Source: Rugamonas sp. (lineage in GTDB: Bacteria > Pseudomonadota > Gammaproteobacteria > Burkholderiales > Burkholderiaceae_D). From it: a DNA stretch of 64,000 bases. Shown here piece after piece: positions 51,853 through 60,893 of this stretch. Location: the NCBI RefSeq assembly GCF_025354735.1, contig NZ_JANXMI010000038.1:1-64000 (forward strand), in the 5' to 3' direction. The stretch's first letter is position 1, and each line of letters starts with the position of its first letter. The notes beneath the pieces were generated by a model. The model saw only the letters and a program-made list of their open reading frames with translations. It had not been told where the DNA came from and searched no databases. The position numbers and the translations under genes are program-made.

Positions 51853-52897
51853 TGTCATGCCGGCCGATGGCGCGCCGTCCGATGCCGTGCAAGCTGATGC
51901 TGTGCAAGCGGACGGCATGCAAGCCGATGCCGTACAAGCCGCCGTGCAAGCCGATGCCACGCCGCCAACCCCAACCTTAGCGCCAACCTTAGCGCCAACG
52001 CCAGCCGACGACATCGCGCTCAGTTTCAACTGCCACGGCGAGCAGCTGTTTGGCGTGCTCAGTCCCACGGCCGCTCCGGCGCGGCGCGGCGTGCTCATCG
52101 TCGTCGGCGGACCGCAGTACCGCGCCGGCAGCCATCGCCAGTTCGCCCTGCTGGCGCGTCATCTGGCCGCACAAGGCATCCCGGTCATGCGCTTCGATTA
52201 TCGCGGCATGGGCGACAGCGACGGCGCGGCGCGCGACTTCGAGGAGGTCGGCGACGACGTGCGCTGCGCCATCGACCATTTCTTCAGCGTCGCCCCAGGA
52301 CTGGAACAAGTGGTGCTGTGGGGCTTGTGCGACGCCGCATCGGCGGCCCTGTTCTATGCCAAGGGCGACCCCCGCGTCGGCGGCATGGTGCTGCTGAACC
52401 CGTGGGCCCGCACCCAACTGGGCCAGGCCCGCACGACGCTCAAACACTATTATCTGCAACGCCTGATGGCGCCGGAACTGTGGCAAAAAATCCGCGCCGG
52501 CCGCTTCGACTACGGCGCCGCGCTGCGCTCGTTGCTCGGGCTGCTGCGCAAGGCCTACGGCCGCACCGCGCCGACGTCCGCGTCAGCAACGTCGGCAGCG
52601 ACGATAGCAACGACGACGGCGACCGCGCCGGCAGCCGGGGCGCAAGGCGATCTGCACCAGCGCATGCTGGCCGGCTGGCAAGGCTTTTCCGGGCCGGTGC
52701 TGCTGATTATCAGCGGCGCCGACCTGACGGCGCGCGAATTCCTCGACATGGCGCAGGCCGCGCCGGCCTGGCGCCGCCTGCTCGGCGGGCCGCGCGTCAC
52801 GCGCCACACGCTGGCCGCCGCCGACCATACTTTTTCCACCGACGCGTGGCGCCGGCAGGTCGCGGACTGGACCGCACAGTGGGTCGCGTCATGGTGA
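51842..52897 (+). CDS. Alpha/beta hydrolase, exosortase A hydrolase 1 type
   Basis: A 351-residue protein with an unusual N-terminal about 60-residue Asp/Ala/Val/Gln repeat before the fold proper (ALSFNCHGEQLFGVLSP). The fold shows VLIVVGGPQYRAGSHRQF, VMRFDYRGMGDSDG, and elbow LWGLCDAASAALFY, where Cys replaces the usual nucleophilic Ser, and a C-terminal His region AAADHTFSTDAW. Cys-based alpha/beta hydrolases (for example dienelactone hydrolase) exist, so activity may be retained. ATG 51842 is used; its 11-bp overlap with hydrolase 2 suggests coupling. The overlap with the next gene is 7 bp. Confidence 0.85.
   Translation: MLRDVMPADGAPSDAVQADAVQADGMQADAVQAAVQADATPPTPTLAPTLAPTPADDIALSFNCHGEQLFGVLSPTAAPARRGVLIVVGGPQYRAGSHRQFALLARHLAAQGIPVMRFDYRGMGDSDGAARDFEEVGDDVRCAIDHFFSVAPGLEQVVLWGLCDAASAALFYAKGDPRVGGMVLLNPWARTQLGQARTTLKHYYLQRLMAPELWQKIRAGRFDYGAALRSLLGLLRKAYGRTAPTSASATSAATIATTTATAPAAGAQGDLHQRMLAGWQGFSGPVLLIISGADLTAREFLDMAQAAPAWRRLLGGPRVTRHTLAAADHTFSTDAWRRQVADWTAQWVASW
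51881..51958 (+). repeat. Degenerate 15-bp coding repeat in hydrolase 1 N-terminus
   Basis: Units close to GATGCCGTGCAAGCN repeat about five times in frame, encoding D-A-V-Q-A type pentapeptides (DAVQADAVQADGMQADAVQA), followed by a TLAPTLAPTP stretch from a 12-bp direct repeat. The unit length is a multiple of three, so copy-number change would lengthen or shorten the linker without a frameshift. Confidence 0.8.
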
Positions 52898-54180
52898 AAC
52901 GGGTGCTGATGGTGGCGTTCCACTTTCCGCCGCTGCGCGGCAGCAGCGGCATCCAGCGCAGCCTGTCCTTCGTGCGCCAGCTGCCGCAGCTGGGCTGGCA
53001 GCCGCTGGTGTTGACGGCCCATCCACGCGCCTATGCGCAACGCGGCGATGACTTGACGCTGCCGCCGGACCTGCCGGTGCGGCGCGCCTTCGCGCTCGAC
53101 ACCAGCCGCCACCTGGCCTGGCGCGGACGCTACACGCGCTGGCTGGCGCTGCCCGACCCGTGGGTCAGCTGGTGTTTGGGCGCGCTGCCGGCCGGCTGGC
53201 TGATGGTGAGGCGCTATCGGCCCCAAGTGCTGTGGTCGACCTATCCGATCGCCAGCGCCCATTTGATCGGCTTGCTGCTGCACCGCTGCACCGGCCTGCC
53301 GTGGATCGCCGACCTGCGCGACCCCATGGTCGACGCCACCGTGCCGGTCGATCCGCTCAAACGCCGCGTCTACACCTGGCTGGAGCGGCAGATGGTGCGC
53401 CACTGCGCGGCGCTGGTGTTCACCTCGCCCGGCACGCTGCGCCTGTATGCCGAACGCTATCCCGCATTGCCGCGCGAGCGCCTGCTGCTGATCGAAAACG
53501 GCTACGACGAAGACGACTTCCGCGCCGCCGCGCTGATCCAGGCGCAGGCCGAGGCGCCATCGCCGCGCGCGCCCGGTCCGCTGCGGCTCCTGCACAGCGG
53601 CGCCATCTACCCGTCCGAGCGCGACCCGCTGCCGCTGTTCGCCGCGCTGGCCGCGCTCAAGCGGCTGGGCGTCATCTCGGCGCAGCGCATGCAACTGGTG
53701 CTGCGCGCCACCGGCCACGATGATTACCTGGCGCCGCTGCTGCGCCAGCACGGCCTGGACGACCTCGTCACCCTGGCGCCCCATCTGCCCTACCACGCGG
53801 CGCTGGCCGAGATGATGGAGGCCGACGGCTTGCTGCTGCTGCAAGCGGCCAACTGCAACCATCAGCTGCCGGCCAAGCTGTACGAATGCCTGCGCGCCGG
53901 CCGTCCCGTGCTGGGCCTGACCGACGCCGCCGGCGACAGCGCCGCCGCCCTGCGCCACGCCGGCATCGACACCATCGCCGCGCTGGCCGATGCCGACGCC
54001 ATCATCGCCGCCCTGCCCCATTTCCTCACGCTGCTCGAACAAGGCGGCGCGCCGCTGCCGCAGGCCGCCGCCGTCGCCGCGTGCAGCCGCCGCGCCCGCA
54101 GCGTGCAACTGGCCGCGCTGCTCGACCGCGTGGCTGACCACGCCGCCGTGCCAGCGACGGCGATACACCGGAGAACTTGA
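52891..54180 (+). CDS. Glycosyltransferase family 4 (GT-B)
   Basis: A 429-residue GT-B protein: MVAFHFPPLRGSSGIQRSL, WIADLRDPMVDATVPVDP, ENGYDEDDFRAA, LRLLHSGAIYPSERDP, and C-terminal AKLYECLRAGRPVLGLTD. ATG 52891 gives a 7-bp overlap with hydrolase 1; GTG 52894 would give a 4-bp overlap and is nearly as likely. It lies in the auxiliary exosortase cluster rather than the main EPS operon, so it may glycosylate a different acceptor. Donor unknown. Confidence 0.85.
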   Translation: MVKRVLMVAFHFPPLRGSSGIQRSLSFVRQLPQLGWQPLVLTAHPRAYAQRGDDLTLPPDLPVRRAFALDTSRHLAWRGRYTRWLALPDPWVSWCLGALPAGWLMVRRYRPQVLWSTYPIASAHLIGLLLHRCTGLPWIADLRDPMVDATVPVDPLKRRVYTWLERQMVRHCAALVFTSPGTLRLYAERYPALPRERLLLIENGYDEDDFRAAALIQAQAEAPSPRAPGPLRLLHSGAIYPSERDPLPLFAALAALKRLGVISAQRMQLVLRATGHDDYLAPLLRQHGLDDLVTLAPHLPYHAALAEMMEADGLLLLQAANCNHQLPAKLYECLRAGRPVLGLTDAAGDSAAALRHAGIDTIAALADADAIIAALPHFLTLLEQGGAPLPQAAAVAACSRRARSVQLAALLDRVADHAAVPATAIHRRT

Positions 54181-54944
54181 TGAAATATGCCCACGCCCTG
54201 CTGGCGGCCGTGTTGACGGCCGCCCTGATGCCCCATGCCGCCCACGGCGCCGCCAACAATTTGATGTGCGGAGAGCTCAACAATACCTTCGGCCCCTTCG
54301 ACTTCCGCGACAAGGCCAACGCCGGCAGTCTGGAGCTGGTGGAAACGGCCCACTTCACGTCGAACATCGAGCAAGGCTTGCACGGCAACAGCGGCACGCT
54401 GGGCCAGGAATTGTTTTACACGCTGCGCGCCTTCCCCAACCATGCGCGCGCGCTGGCGACGGTCAGCCGAATCGCCCTGCGCGACAACCTGGTCCAGATC
54501 CCCGACATGCGCTATCCGGTCGAATGCTATTTCGACCGCGCGCTGCGCTTCGTGCCGGACGACGCCCAAGTGCGGGCCCAGTTCGGCATGTACCTGTACG
54601 CGCGCGGCCAGTACGAGCGCGCCCTCGGCTTCCTGGAACAAGCGGCCAAGCTGGAGCCGAGCAACGGCCCGATCGAGTACAACCTCGGCCTCGCCTATTT
54701 CAAGATGAAGAAATACCCCCAGGCCAACCTGGCGGCGCAACGCGCCTACGCGCTCCAGTTTCCGCTGTCCGGCCTGAAAAAGATGCTGACCGACTCGGGC
54801 CAGTGGAATGCCGATGTCGCCATCGCGCCGGTCGTCGCGGTCGAGGCCAAGGATAATAAAGAGAAGGACGGCAAGGAAGTCAAAGACGGCAATGCCGCCA
54901 AAGACGAGGCCAAGGGCGACGCCGACACGGGCCGGAAACCGTGA
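54180..54944 (+). CDS. Secreted TPR protein
   Basis: A 254-residue protein with a signal peptide (residues 1-22, ALLAAVLTAALMPHAAHG), a region beginning NNLMCGELNNTFGPFDFRDK, and two or three TPR-like helical pairs (for example YARGQYERALGFLEQAAKLE, IEYNLGLAYFKMKKYPQANL). The C-terminus is a charged Lys/Glu/Asp tail (about residues 215-254). GGAG precedes the ATG at 54180, which overlaps the upstream stop by 1 bp (TGATG). The stop in turn overlaps the next membrane gene. TPR partners next to O-ligase-like proteins are seen in other glycoprotein and EPS loci and may deliver or select the acceptor. Confidence 0.8.
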   Translation: MKYAHALLAAVLTAALMPHAAHGAANNLMCGELNNTFGPFDFRDKANAGSLELVETAHFTSNIEQGLHGNSGTLGQELFYTLRAFPNHARALATVSRIALRDNLVQIPDMRYPVECYFDRALRFVPDDAQVRAQFGMYLYARGQYERALGFLEQAAKLEPSNGPIEYNLGLAYFKMKKYPQANLAAQRAYALQFPLSGLKKMLTDSGQWNADVAIAPVVAVEAKDNKEKDGKEVKDGNAAKDEAKGDADTGRKP

Positions 54945-57370
54945 TGGCGGCGTGGACCTTGCGCGCGGCCGCGCTGCTGATGCTGGCCGCGCTGGCCTGC
55001 GGCGTGGCCGTGTTCCCGGCGCCGCCCGCGCTGCTGGCGGCGGCGCTGGCCGTGTATGGCGCCGTGCTGTGGTATCGCCCCGCGCTGTGGCTGCTGCTGG
55101 TGCCGGCCGCCCTGCCGGCGCTGGACTTCACGCCGTGGACCGGCTGGTTCTTCCTGGAAGACCTCGATTTGCTGCTGCTGGCCACCTGCGCCGTCGGCTA
55201 CTGGCGCGTCGCCGCCACGCCTGCCACTTCCCGCCTGCCGCCCGTGGTGGGGACCGCGCTGACCCTGCTGACGCTGAGCTATGCCGTCGCCGCCTGGCGC
55301 GGCGTGACGCCGCTGCCGCCGCTGGACGCCAACGCCTTCAGCAATTACACCAGCCACTACAACAGCCTGCGCATCTTCAAGGGCTTGCTGTGGCCCTTGC
55401 TGCTGCTGCCGCTGCTGCGCCGCACGGCCGGCGCCGACGGCGAACAGCTGCGGCGCTGGTTCGGACCGGGCATGATGCTGGGCCTGGCGCTCGCCAGCGC
55501 CGCGCTGATCTGGGAGCGCAAGCTCTTCCCCGGCCTGTCGAATTTTTCCAGCGACTACCGGCCGACCGGCGCCTTTTCCGCCATGCACACCGGCGGCGCC
55601 GCGCTCGACGCCTATCTGGCCATGGCCTTCCCCTTCGTGGCCGTGTGGCTGGTCGGCCAGCGCTCGCGCGTGCGCGTGGCGCTGGGCCTGGCCTGCTTCC
55701 TGCTCGGCGTCTACAGCGGCATGACCACGTTTTCGCGCGACATCTACCTCGCCTACGCCAGCGCCGGCGCGGTACTGGCCCTGCTGTCGGCCGGCGCCCG
55801 CCTGCGCCAAGGCAGCCTGCGCTGGAACAAGGCGCTGGGCGCGCTGGCGCTGCTGGCCGTGCTGGCCTGGGTGCTCGACGCCGTCTTCGCCGCCGGCGGT
55901 TACCGTGGCCTGGCGGCGGCGCTGGGGCTGATGGCCAGCGCCGTCGTGCTCGGCGGCGCCGCCACGCGCCTGCGCCACGCGGCCCTGATCGTCGTGCTCG
56001 GCCTGGCGCTGCTGGCGGCGGCCGCCGCGCTCGACCTGCTGCTGCCCGGCGTCACCGGCAAGGGCGCTTACGCCGGCTATGCGCTGGCCGCCGCCTGCTG
56101 CGGCGCCGGCGTGCTGCTGCTGGCCGGACCGGTGCCGCGCCGCACGCTGGGCCTGGCGCTGGTGGCCGCGCCCTTCCCCGCCATCGCGCTCGGCACCACG
56201 CTGGTGGCGCGCCACTGGGGCGGCAACGCCGCGCTGGCGCCGGCCCTGCTGGCCGTGGCGCTGGCCTGCGCGCTGGCCGCCAGCCGCTGGCTGCCGCGTC
56301 CGATATGGCGCTTGAACCGCGGCTTCGTCACGCTGAGCGCCTTCAGCGCCATCGCGCTGCTGGTGGTCATTCCCGTCACCAGCAGTTATTACACGGGCGT
56401 GCGCTTCGCCAACGTCGGCGGCGACTTGATGGTGCGGGTCGGCCACTGGAGCGAGGCGCTGGCCATGATGGCGCCGGAGCCGGCCACGCAGGCGCTGGGC
56501 ATGGGCCTGGGCCGCTATCCCGACACCTACATCTGGGCCAACACCCACGGCGAAACGCCGGGCACCTTCGCCTACGGCGCCGAGCCGGGCCGCCACTTCC
56601 TGCGCCTGGGCGCGCCCCGCTACGCCCAGGGCTACGGCGAAGTGCTGCGCATGTTGCAGCGGGTCCACCCGCTCAGCGGCCACAGCTACACGCTGGCGCT
56701 GACGCTGCGCCGCGCCGACGACAGCGCCGCGCTGCGGGTCGGCGTGTGCGAGCGCTGGCTGATCTATCCGCAAAATTGCGTCTATCCGCCCTTGCAGGTG
56801 CAGGCCGGCGCGCGCGGCTGGGTGCGCTACGCTTCGCTGATCGCGCCCAAGTTCGGCCAGGATGGCTTGCTCGACCGGCCGGTGCAACTGGAATTGTCGA
56901 ACGAGGGCAACGCGGCGCTGGATATAAGCGACCTCAGCCTGCGCGACAACGACAGCGGCGCCGAGCTGATCGCCAACGGCGATTTCGCCGCCGCCAACAA
57001 TCACTGGTTCTTCAGCAGCGACCACAACCACTTCCCCTGGCACATCAAGAATTTCTTCGTCAATATGGTGTTCGAGACCGGCTGGCTGGGACTGGCCGCG
57101 ATGGCGCTGCTGCTGCTGACGGCCTGCGGCGTGATGCTGGGCCGCGCGCTGCGCGGCGAGCTGGCGCCGGCCGTGACGCTGGCGGCGCTGACGGGCGTGA
57201 TGATGGTCGGCCTGTTCGACAGCCTGACCGACGTGCCGCGCCTGACCACGCTGATGCTGTTGCTGATCGCCTGCGGCACGCTGACGCCGCTGCGGGCCAG
57301 GCCGGCGCCGGCGCAGCGCGGCCGGCGGCGCCGTTCAGGCGGCGGACTTGATGCCGTGCCGCTCCATTAA
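54944..57370 (+). CDS. O-antigen ligase-like polytopic membrane protein with large periplasmic insert
   Basis: An 808-residue membrane protein of about 12-14 helices. The WaaL/Wzy-like pattern includes AMHTGGAALDAYLAMAFPFV and the catalytic loop region MGLGRYPDTYIW and FVNMVFETGWLGLAAMALLL. Between these (about residues 525-690) is a beta-rich insert containing LTLRRADDSAALRVGVCERW and VQLELSNEGNAALDISDLSL that resembles a carbohydrate-binding-like sandwich. Typical ligases are 400-450 residues. Start ATG 54944 overlaps the TPR gene by 1 bp (GTG 54941 is an alternative). The last 36 bp overlap prsR on the other strand. Confidence 0.8.
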   Translation: MAAWTLRAAALLMLAALACGVAVFPAPPALLAAALAVYGAVLWYRPALWLLLVPAALPALDFTPWTGWFFLEDLDLLLLATCAVGYWRVAATPATSRLPPVVGTALTLLTLSYAVAAWRGVTPLPPLDANAFSNYTSHYNSLRIFKGLLWPLLLLPLLRRTAGADGEQLRRWFGPGMMLGLALASAALIWERKLFPGLSNFSSDYRPTGAFSAMHTGGAALDAYLAMAFPFVAVWLVGQRSRVRVALGLACFLLGVYSGMTTFSRDIYLAYASAGAVLALLSAGARLRQGSLRWNKALGALALLAVLAWVLDAVFAAGGYRGLAAALGLMASAVVLGGAATRLRHAALIVVLGLALLAAAAALDLLLPGVTGKGAYAGYALAAACCGAGVLLLAGPVPRRTLGLALVAAPFPAIALGTTLVARHWGGNAALAPALLAVALACALAASRWLPRPIWRLNRGFVTLSAFSAIALLVVIPVTSSYYTGVRFANVGGDLMVRVGHWSEALAMMAPEPATQALGMGLGRYPDTYIWANTHGETPGTFAYGAEPGRHFLRLGAPRYAQGYGEVLRMLQRVHPLSGHSYTLALTLRRADDSAALRVGVCERWLIYPQNCVYPPLQVQAGARGWVRYASLIAPKFGQDGLLDRPVQLELSNEGNAALDISDLSLRDNDSGAELIANGDFAAANNHWFFSSDHNHFPWHIKNFFVNMVFETGWLGLAAMALLLLTACGVMLGRALRGELAPAVTLAALTGVMMVGLFDSLTDVPRLTTLMLLLIACGTLTPLRARPAPAQRGRRRRSGGGLDAVPLH

Positions 57371-58690
57371 ATCGTAGAGCGTGGGCCGGCTGATGCCGAG
57401 CAGTTCGGCGGCGCGGGCGATATTGCCGCCGACCCGCGCCAGGCTGCCGACGATGGCCTGGCGCTCGGCCTGGTCGCGCACCTGGCGCAGATTGAGCGGT
57501 TCCTCGGCCAGCGAACCGCCGCGCAAGCCCAGGTCTTCGGCCTGGATCAGGTTGCCGTCCGCCATGATGATGGCGCGCTTGACGCAGTTTTCCAGTTCCC
57601 GCACATTGCCCGGCCACGCATACTGGCCGATCTGGGCCAGCGCGTCGGCGCGAAATTGCAGCGCGCCGCGTCCTTCCTGGGCGCAGAACAGGTTCTTGAA
57701 GTGTTGCGCCAGCAGCACGGCGTCGCCGTTGCGTTCGCGCAGCGGCGGGATCGTCAGCACGATTTCCGACAGCCGGTAATACAAGTCTTCGCGGAAACGG
57801 CCTTCCTTGGTCAGCGCGTGCAAGTCCTGGTGGGTGGCGCAGATGATGCGCACGTCGACGGCGATTTCCTCGTGGCCGCCGACGCGCTCGATGACGCGCT
57901 CCTGCAAAAAGCGCAGCAGCTTCGCTTGCAGCGGCAGCGGCAGGTCGCCCACCTCGTCGAGGAAGAAGCTGCCGCCGTGGGCCAGCTCGACCTTGCCCTT
58001 GGTCAGCTTGGCGGCGCCGGTGAAGGCGCCCTTTTCGTAGCCGAACAATTCGCTTTCGAGCAGCGTTTCGGGGATGGCCGCGCAGTTGATGGCCATGAAG
58101 CGCGCACGGCCACGGGCGCTCAGGCGGTGCAGCGCGCGTGCCATCACTTCCTTGCCGGTGCCGCTTTCGCCCAGCACCATCACCGAGGCCGAACTGGGCG
58201 CCACTTTTTCAACCATGCGGCACAGCTTCAGCATGCCGGGGTCGCGCGTGATGATGCCGTCCATGGGCGCGGTGGCCGGCGCCTCTTGCAGGCGGCGGTT
58301 GTCCTGCTGCAAGGCGTGCAGCACGTAGGCGCGCTCGATGACCAGGGCCAGCACTTCCGGCTCGGTGGTCTTCTGGTGGAAATCGTAGGCGCCCAGGGCG
58401 ATGGCGCGCATGGCGTGGGCGCGGTCCTGGTTGCCGGTCAGGATGATGACCTTGGTATCCGGCGCCAGTTCCAAAATCTGTTGCAACGTGGCCAGGCCCT
58501 CGGTGGCGCCGTCCGGGTCGGGCGGCAGGCCCAGGTCCAGCGTCGCCACCGCCGGCTCGTGGCGGCGCAGCTGGGCCAGCGCCGACTCGCGGTCGCCGGC
58601 GACGATGACGTCGTAGGCGTCGAAATTCCAGCGCAGCTGGGTTTGCAGGCCCAGGTCGTCTTCGATGACCAACAGCTTAGGTTTGCTCAT
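57335..58690 (-). CDS. prsR: PEP-CTERM-box response regulator PrsR (sigma-54 activator)
   Basis: A 451-residue NtrC-type regulator: receiver (acidic pair D11-D12, acceptor D52 in [10 protein letters not shown]), AAA+ domain with Walker [13 protein letters not shown], the sigma-54-contact loop KGAFTGAAK, Walker B-like [11 protein letters not shown], arginine finger region [10 protein letters not shown], and a C-terminal Fis HTH ([20 protein letters not shown]). PrsR proteins occur with PrsK and PrsT and activate PEP-CTERM genes. In this window the sigma-54 promoters at 36713 and 32011, each with TGTCGG-type boxes, are the clear candidate targets. It is 57 bp downstream of prsK and ends tail-to-tail with the O-ligase-like gene. 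Confidence 0.95.
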   Translation of the reverse strand: MSKPKLLVIEDDLGLQTQLRWNFDAYDVIVAGDRESALAQLRRHEPAVATLDLGLPPDPDGATEGLATLQQILELAPDTKVIILTGNQDRAHAMRAIALGAYDFHQKTTEPEVLALVIERAYVLHALQQDNRRLQEAPATAPMDGIITRDPGMLKLCRMVEKVAPSSASVMVLGESGTGKEVMARALHRLSARGRARFMAINCAAIPETLLESELFGYEKGAFTGAAKLTKGKVELAHGGSFFLDEVGDLPLPLQAKLLRFLQERVIERVGGHEEIAVDVRIICATHQDLHALTKEGRFREDLYYRLSEIVLTIPPLRERNGDAVLLAQHFKNLFCAQEGRGALQFRADALAQIGQYAWPGNVRELENCVKRAIIMADGNLIQAEDLGLRGGSLAEEPLNLRQVRDQAERQAIVGSLARVGGNIARAAELLGISRPTLYDLMERHGIKSAA

Positions 58691-58747
58691 AATCTTCTTC
58701 TATCGTGGCGCGCGGCGCCGGTGGTTTGTTGATGTGCTCGGGGACCG

Positions 58748-60862
58748 TCAGGCCGCGCGTTCCAGCGCGTCCCGGCGGTACAGCGGCAAATGGACGGTGA
58801 AGGTGCTGCCCTGCTGCGGCCGGCTGCTCACTTCCAGCTGCCCGCCCAGCTCGTGGATGTATTCGCGGCTCTCGAACGCGCCTATGCCCATGCCGGCCGA
58901 CTTGGTCGAGTCGAAGGGCTTGAACAAACGCTCGCGCACGAACTCCTCGCTCATGCCGCTGCCGGTGTCGCGGATTTCCAGCTTGACGCGCTCGCCGTCG
59001 CGGCTGAGCGTGACGCCGACCTCGCCGTCCTTGGGCGTCGCCTCGATGGCGTTCTGGATCAGGTGGCCCAGCACCCGTTCCAGCCGCTCGGCGTCGGCCA
59101 GCACCAGCACGTCGGCCCCGGCGGCGGCGATGGACAGGCGCGGCGTCGGCCGGAACACGGCTTTTTGCTCGACCGCCTGCAACAGCAAGCGCTCCAGCGC
59201 CAGCGGCGTGGCCGGCTGCGGCGAGGCGGTGCGGCTGAGTTTTTGCAACATGCCCTTCATCTTTTGCACCGAATACACCATGGTACGCCGCATGTCGGCC
59301 TGGAAGTCGAGATTGTCGTGGTGTTTTTCGGCGTTGGCCGCCAGCAGCGACAATTGCGCCACCAGGTTTTTCAGGTCGTGCACGACAAAGGTCGACAGGC
59401 GGTTGAAGGAATCGAACTGGCGCGCCAGCATCAGCGCGCTGTCGGCCTGCTGCTGGGCCAGATAACTGGCGGCCTGGCTGCCGGCGATCTTCAGCAAGTC
59501 GATCACTTCCCAGTTCAGCACCACCGGGCTGCGCGCGCGCAACAGCAGCACGAAGCCGGTCAGCTGGCCGTGCAACATCAGCGGCACCACCAGCCAGGCG
59601 CGCGGGATGGCGCGCAGCCAGTCGGGCGCCGGCTCGGCCCCGTCCGGCGGCACGCCGTGCAGGTCGACCAGCCACCGGCGCTGCTCGATGAAGCGGGCGA
59701 ACGGCGCGCCGGGCGCCAGGCGGCAGTCGGCGTCGCGCTGGGGCGGCATCTGCCACTGCGCGGCCGGCGCGTAGCCGCCGCCGTCCTCGCGCAGCCACAG
59801 CGCGCCGCCCGGGCTTTCGACCAGCGCGGCCAAGGCCTGGATGCTGCGCTCGGCGAGCAGCGGCCCCGGCTGCGACAGCGTGCCCGTGAAGCGCAGCCAT
59901 TCTTCGCGGTAATCGTAGTTGTAGCGGTAAAAATGCTTGCTGATGAAGACCCGCAACCAGGCCCGCATGGTGCCGGAAAACAGTATGCCGGCCAGCAGCA
60001 TGGAGGCGCCGAACAGGAAGGCCAGCTGCATCAGCGAACCCCAGCTGCCGCCCACGTAGCGCAGATAATAGGCGGCCGAGCTCATCGTCAGCAGGTAGAC
60101 GGCGGCGCCGACCAGCGCGGCCGAGTGGAACAGCATGCGGCGCGACACGGCCAGCTGCGGCACGGCCGCCGCCTGGCGCGCCACGGCCAGGGCCAGCAGC
60201 GGCGCCGTGAGCGCGTTGACGAGGCCGCGCGCCGCCCACAGCTCGCCGCTCAGTTCGCGGAACAGCAAGGCGTCGCTGTACATATAGAAATCGTAGACGA
60301 ACAAGCCGCCCATGCCGAGGCAGGCGAACTTGACGGCCCAGCGCTTGTGGGCACTGGTGTTGCGGTACAGTTGTTCGACCAGCGCCAGGCCCAGCACGGC
60401 CAGGCCGATGCCGCCCAACACGGACAGGGTGAAATAGTCGGACTGCGCCAGCCACGGCCGCGACAGCGCCACGGCCAGCGCCAGCAGGTAGGCGCCGGCG
60501 GTCCAGCGCGACAGCGGCGTCGGCATCACGCCGCGCGGGCGGAACTGGCCCAGCATACCGAGCAGGACGGCGCTCCAGGCCGCGCTGCGCAGCCATTCGG
60601 CCAGCACGGTGGCCAGCGGCGGCAGGCTGGCCGGGCCGGGCTCGCCGCCGGTCCCGGCACCGAAGGCGCCGCCGGTCCAGCCATCGCTCCAGCCATCCAT
60701 GGCGCAGGCCGCCGCCCACAGCACCGTCAGCGCGGCGGCGGCGGCCAGCCAGCGGCTGGGCGCGCGGTCGCGCCACTTGCTCAGCAGTAGCACACAAAGG
60801 AAGAGAAACGCCAGCGCGGCGCTGGCGTAACTGTAGCTGGCTGTACCATTCATCAACATCAA
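58748..60862 (-). CDS. prsK: XrtA/PEP-CTERM system histidine kinase PrsK
   Basis: A 704-residue membrane histidine kinase. The N-terminal about 300 residues hold eight or so transmembrane helices without a large extracytoplasmic loop; a GAF-like region follows (about 330-490, FARFIEQRRWLVDLHGVP, GQLTGFVLLLRARSP), then HisKA with acceptor His in TFVVHDLKNLVAQLSLL, and HATPase motifs LIQNAIEATP, GSGMSEEFV, SAGMGIGAFESREYIHELGG. It is the cognate sensor for PrsR and likely monitors envelope or membrane state. ATG 60862 (MMLMNGT) is used; 60853 is possible. It follows the initiating transferase by 31 bp. Confidence 0.93.
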   Translation of the reverse strand: MMLMNGTASYSYASAALAFLFLCVLLLSKWRDRAPSRWLAAAAALTVLWAAACAMDGWSDGWTGGAFGAGTGGEPGPASLPPLATVLAEWLRSAAWSAVLLGMLGQFRPRGVMPTPLSRWTAGAYLLALAVALSRPWLAQSDYFTLSVLGGIGLAVLGLALVEQLYRNTSAHKRWAVKFACLGMGGLFVYDFYMYSDALLFRELSGELWAARGLVNALTAPLLALAVARQAAAVPQLAVSRRMLFHSAALVGAAVYLLTMSSAAYYLRYVGGSWGSLMQLAFLFGASMLLAGILFSGTMRAWLRVFISKHFYRYNYDYREEWLRFTGTLSQPGPLLAERSIQALAALVESPGGALWLREDGGGYAPAAQWQMPPQRDADCRLAPGAPFARFIEQRRWLVDLHGVPPDGAEPAPDWLRAIPRAWLVVPLMLHGQLTGFVLLLRARSPVVLNWEVIDLLKIAGSQAASYLAQQQADSALMLARQFDSFNRLSTFVVHDLKNLVAQLSLLAANAEKHHDNLDFQADMRRTMVYSVQKMKGMLQKLSRTASPQPATPLALERLLLQAVEQKAVFRPTPRLSIAAAGADVLVLADAERLERVLGHLIQNAIEATPKDGEVGVTLSRDGERVKLEIRDTGSGMSEEFVRERLFKPFDSTKSAGMGIGAFESREYIHELGGQLEVSSRPQQGSTFTVHLPLYRRDALERAA

Positions 60863-60893
60863 ACGGGGTGCTCCGAGGCCGGCCCGCCGCGCC

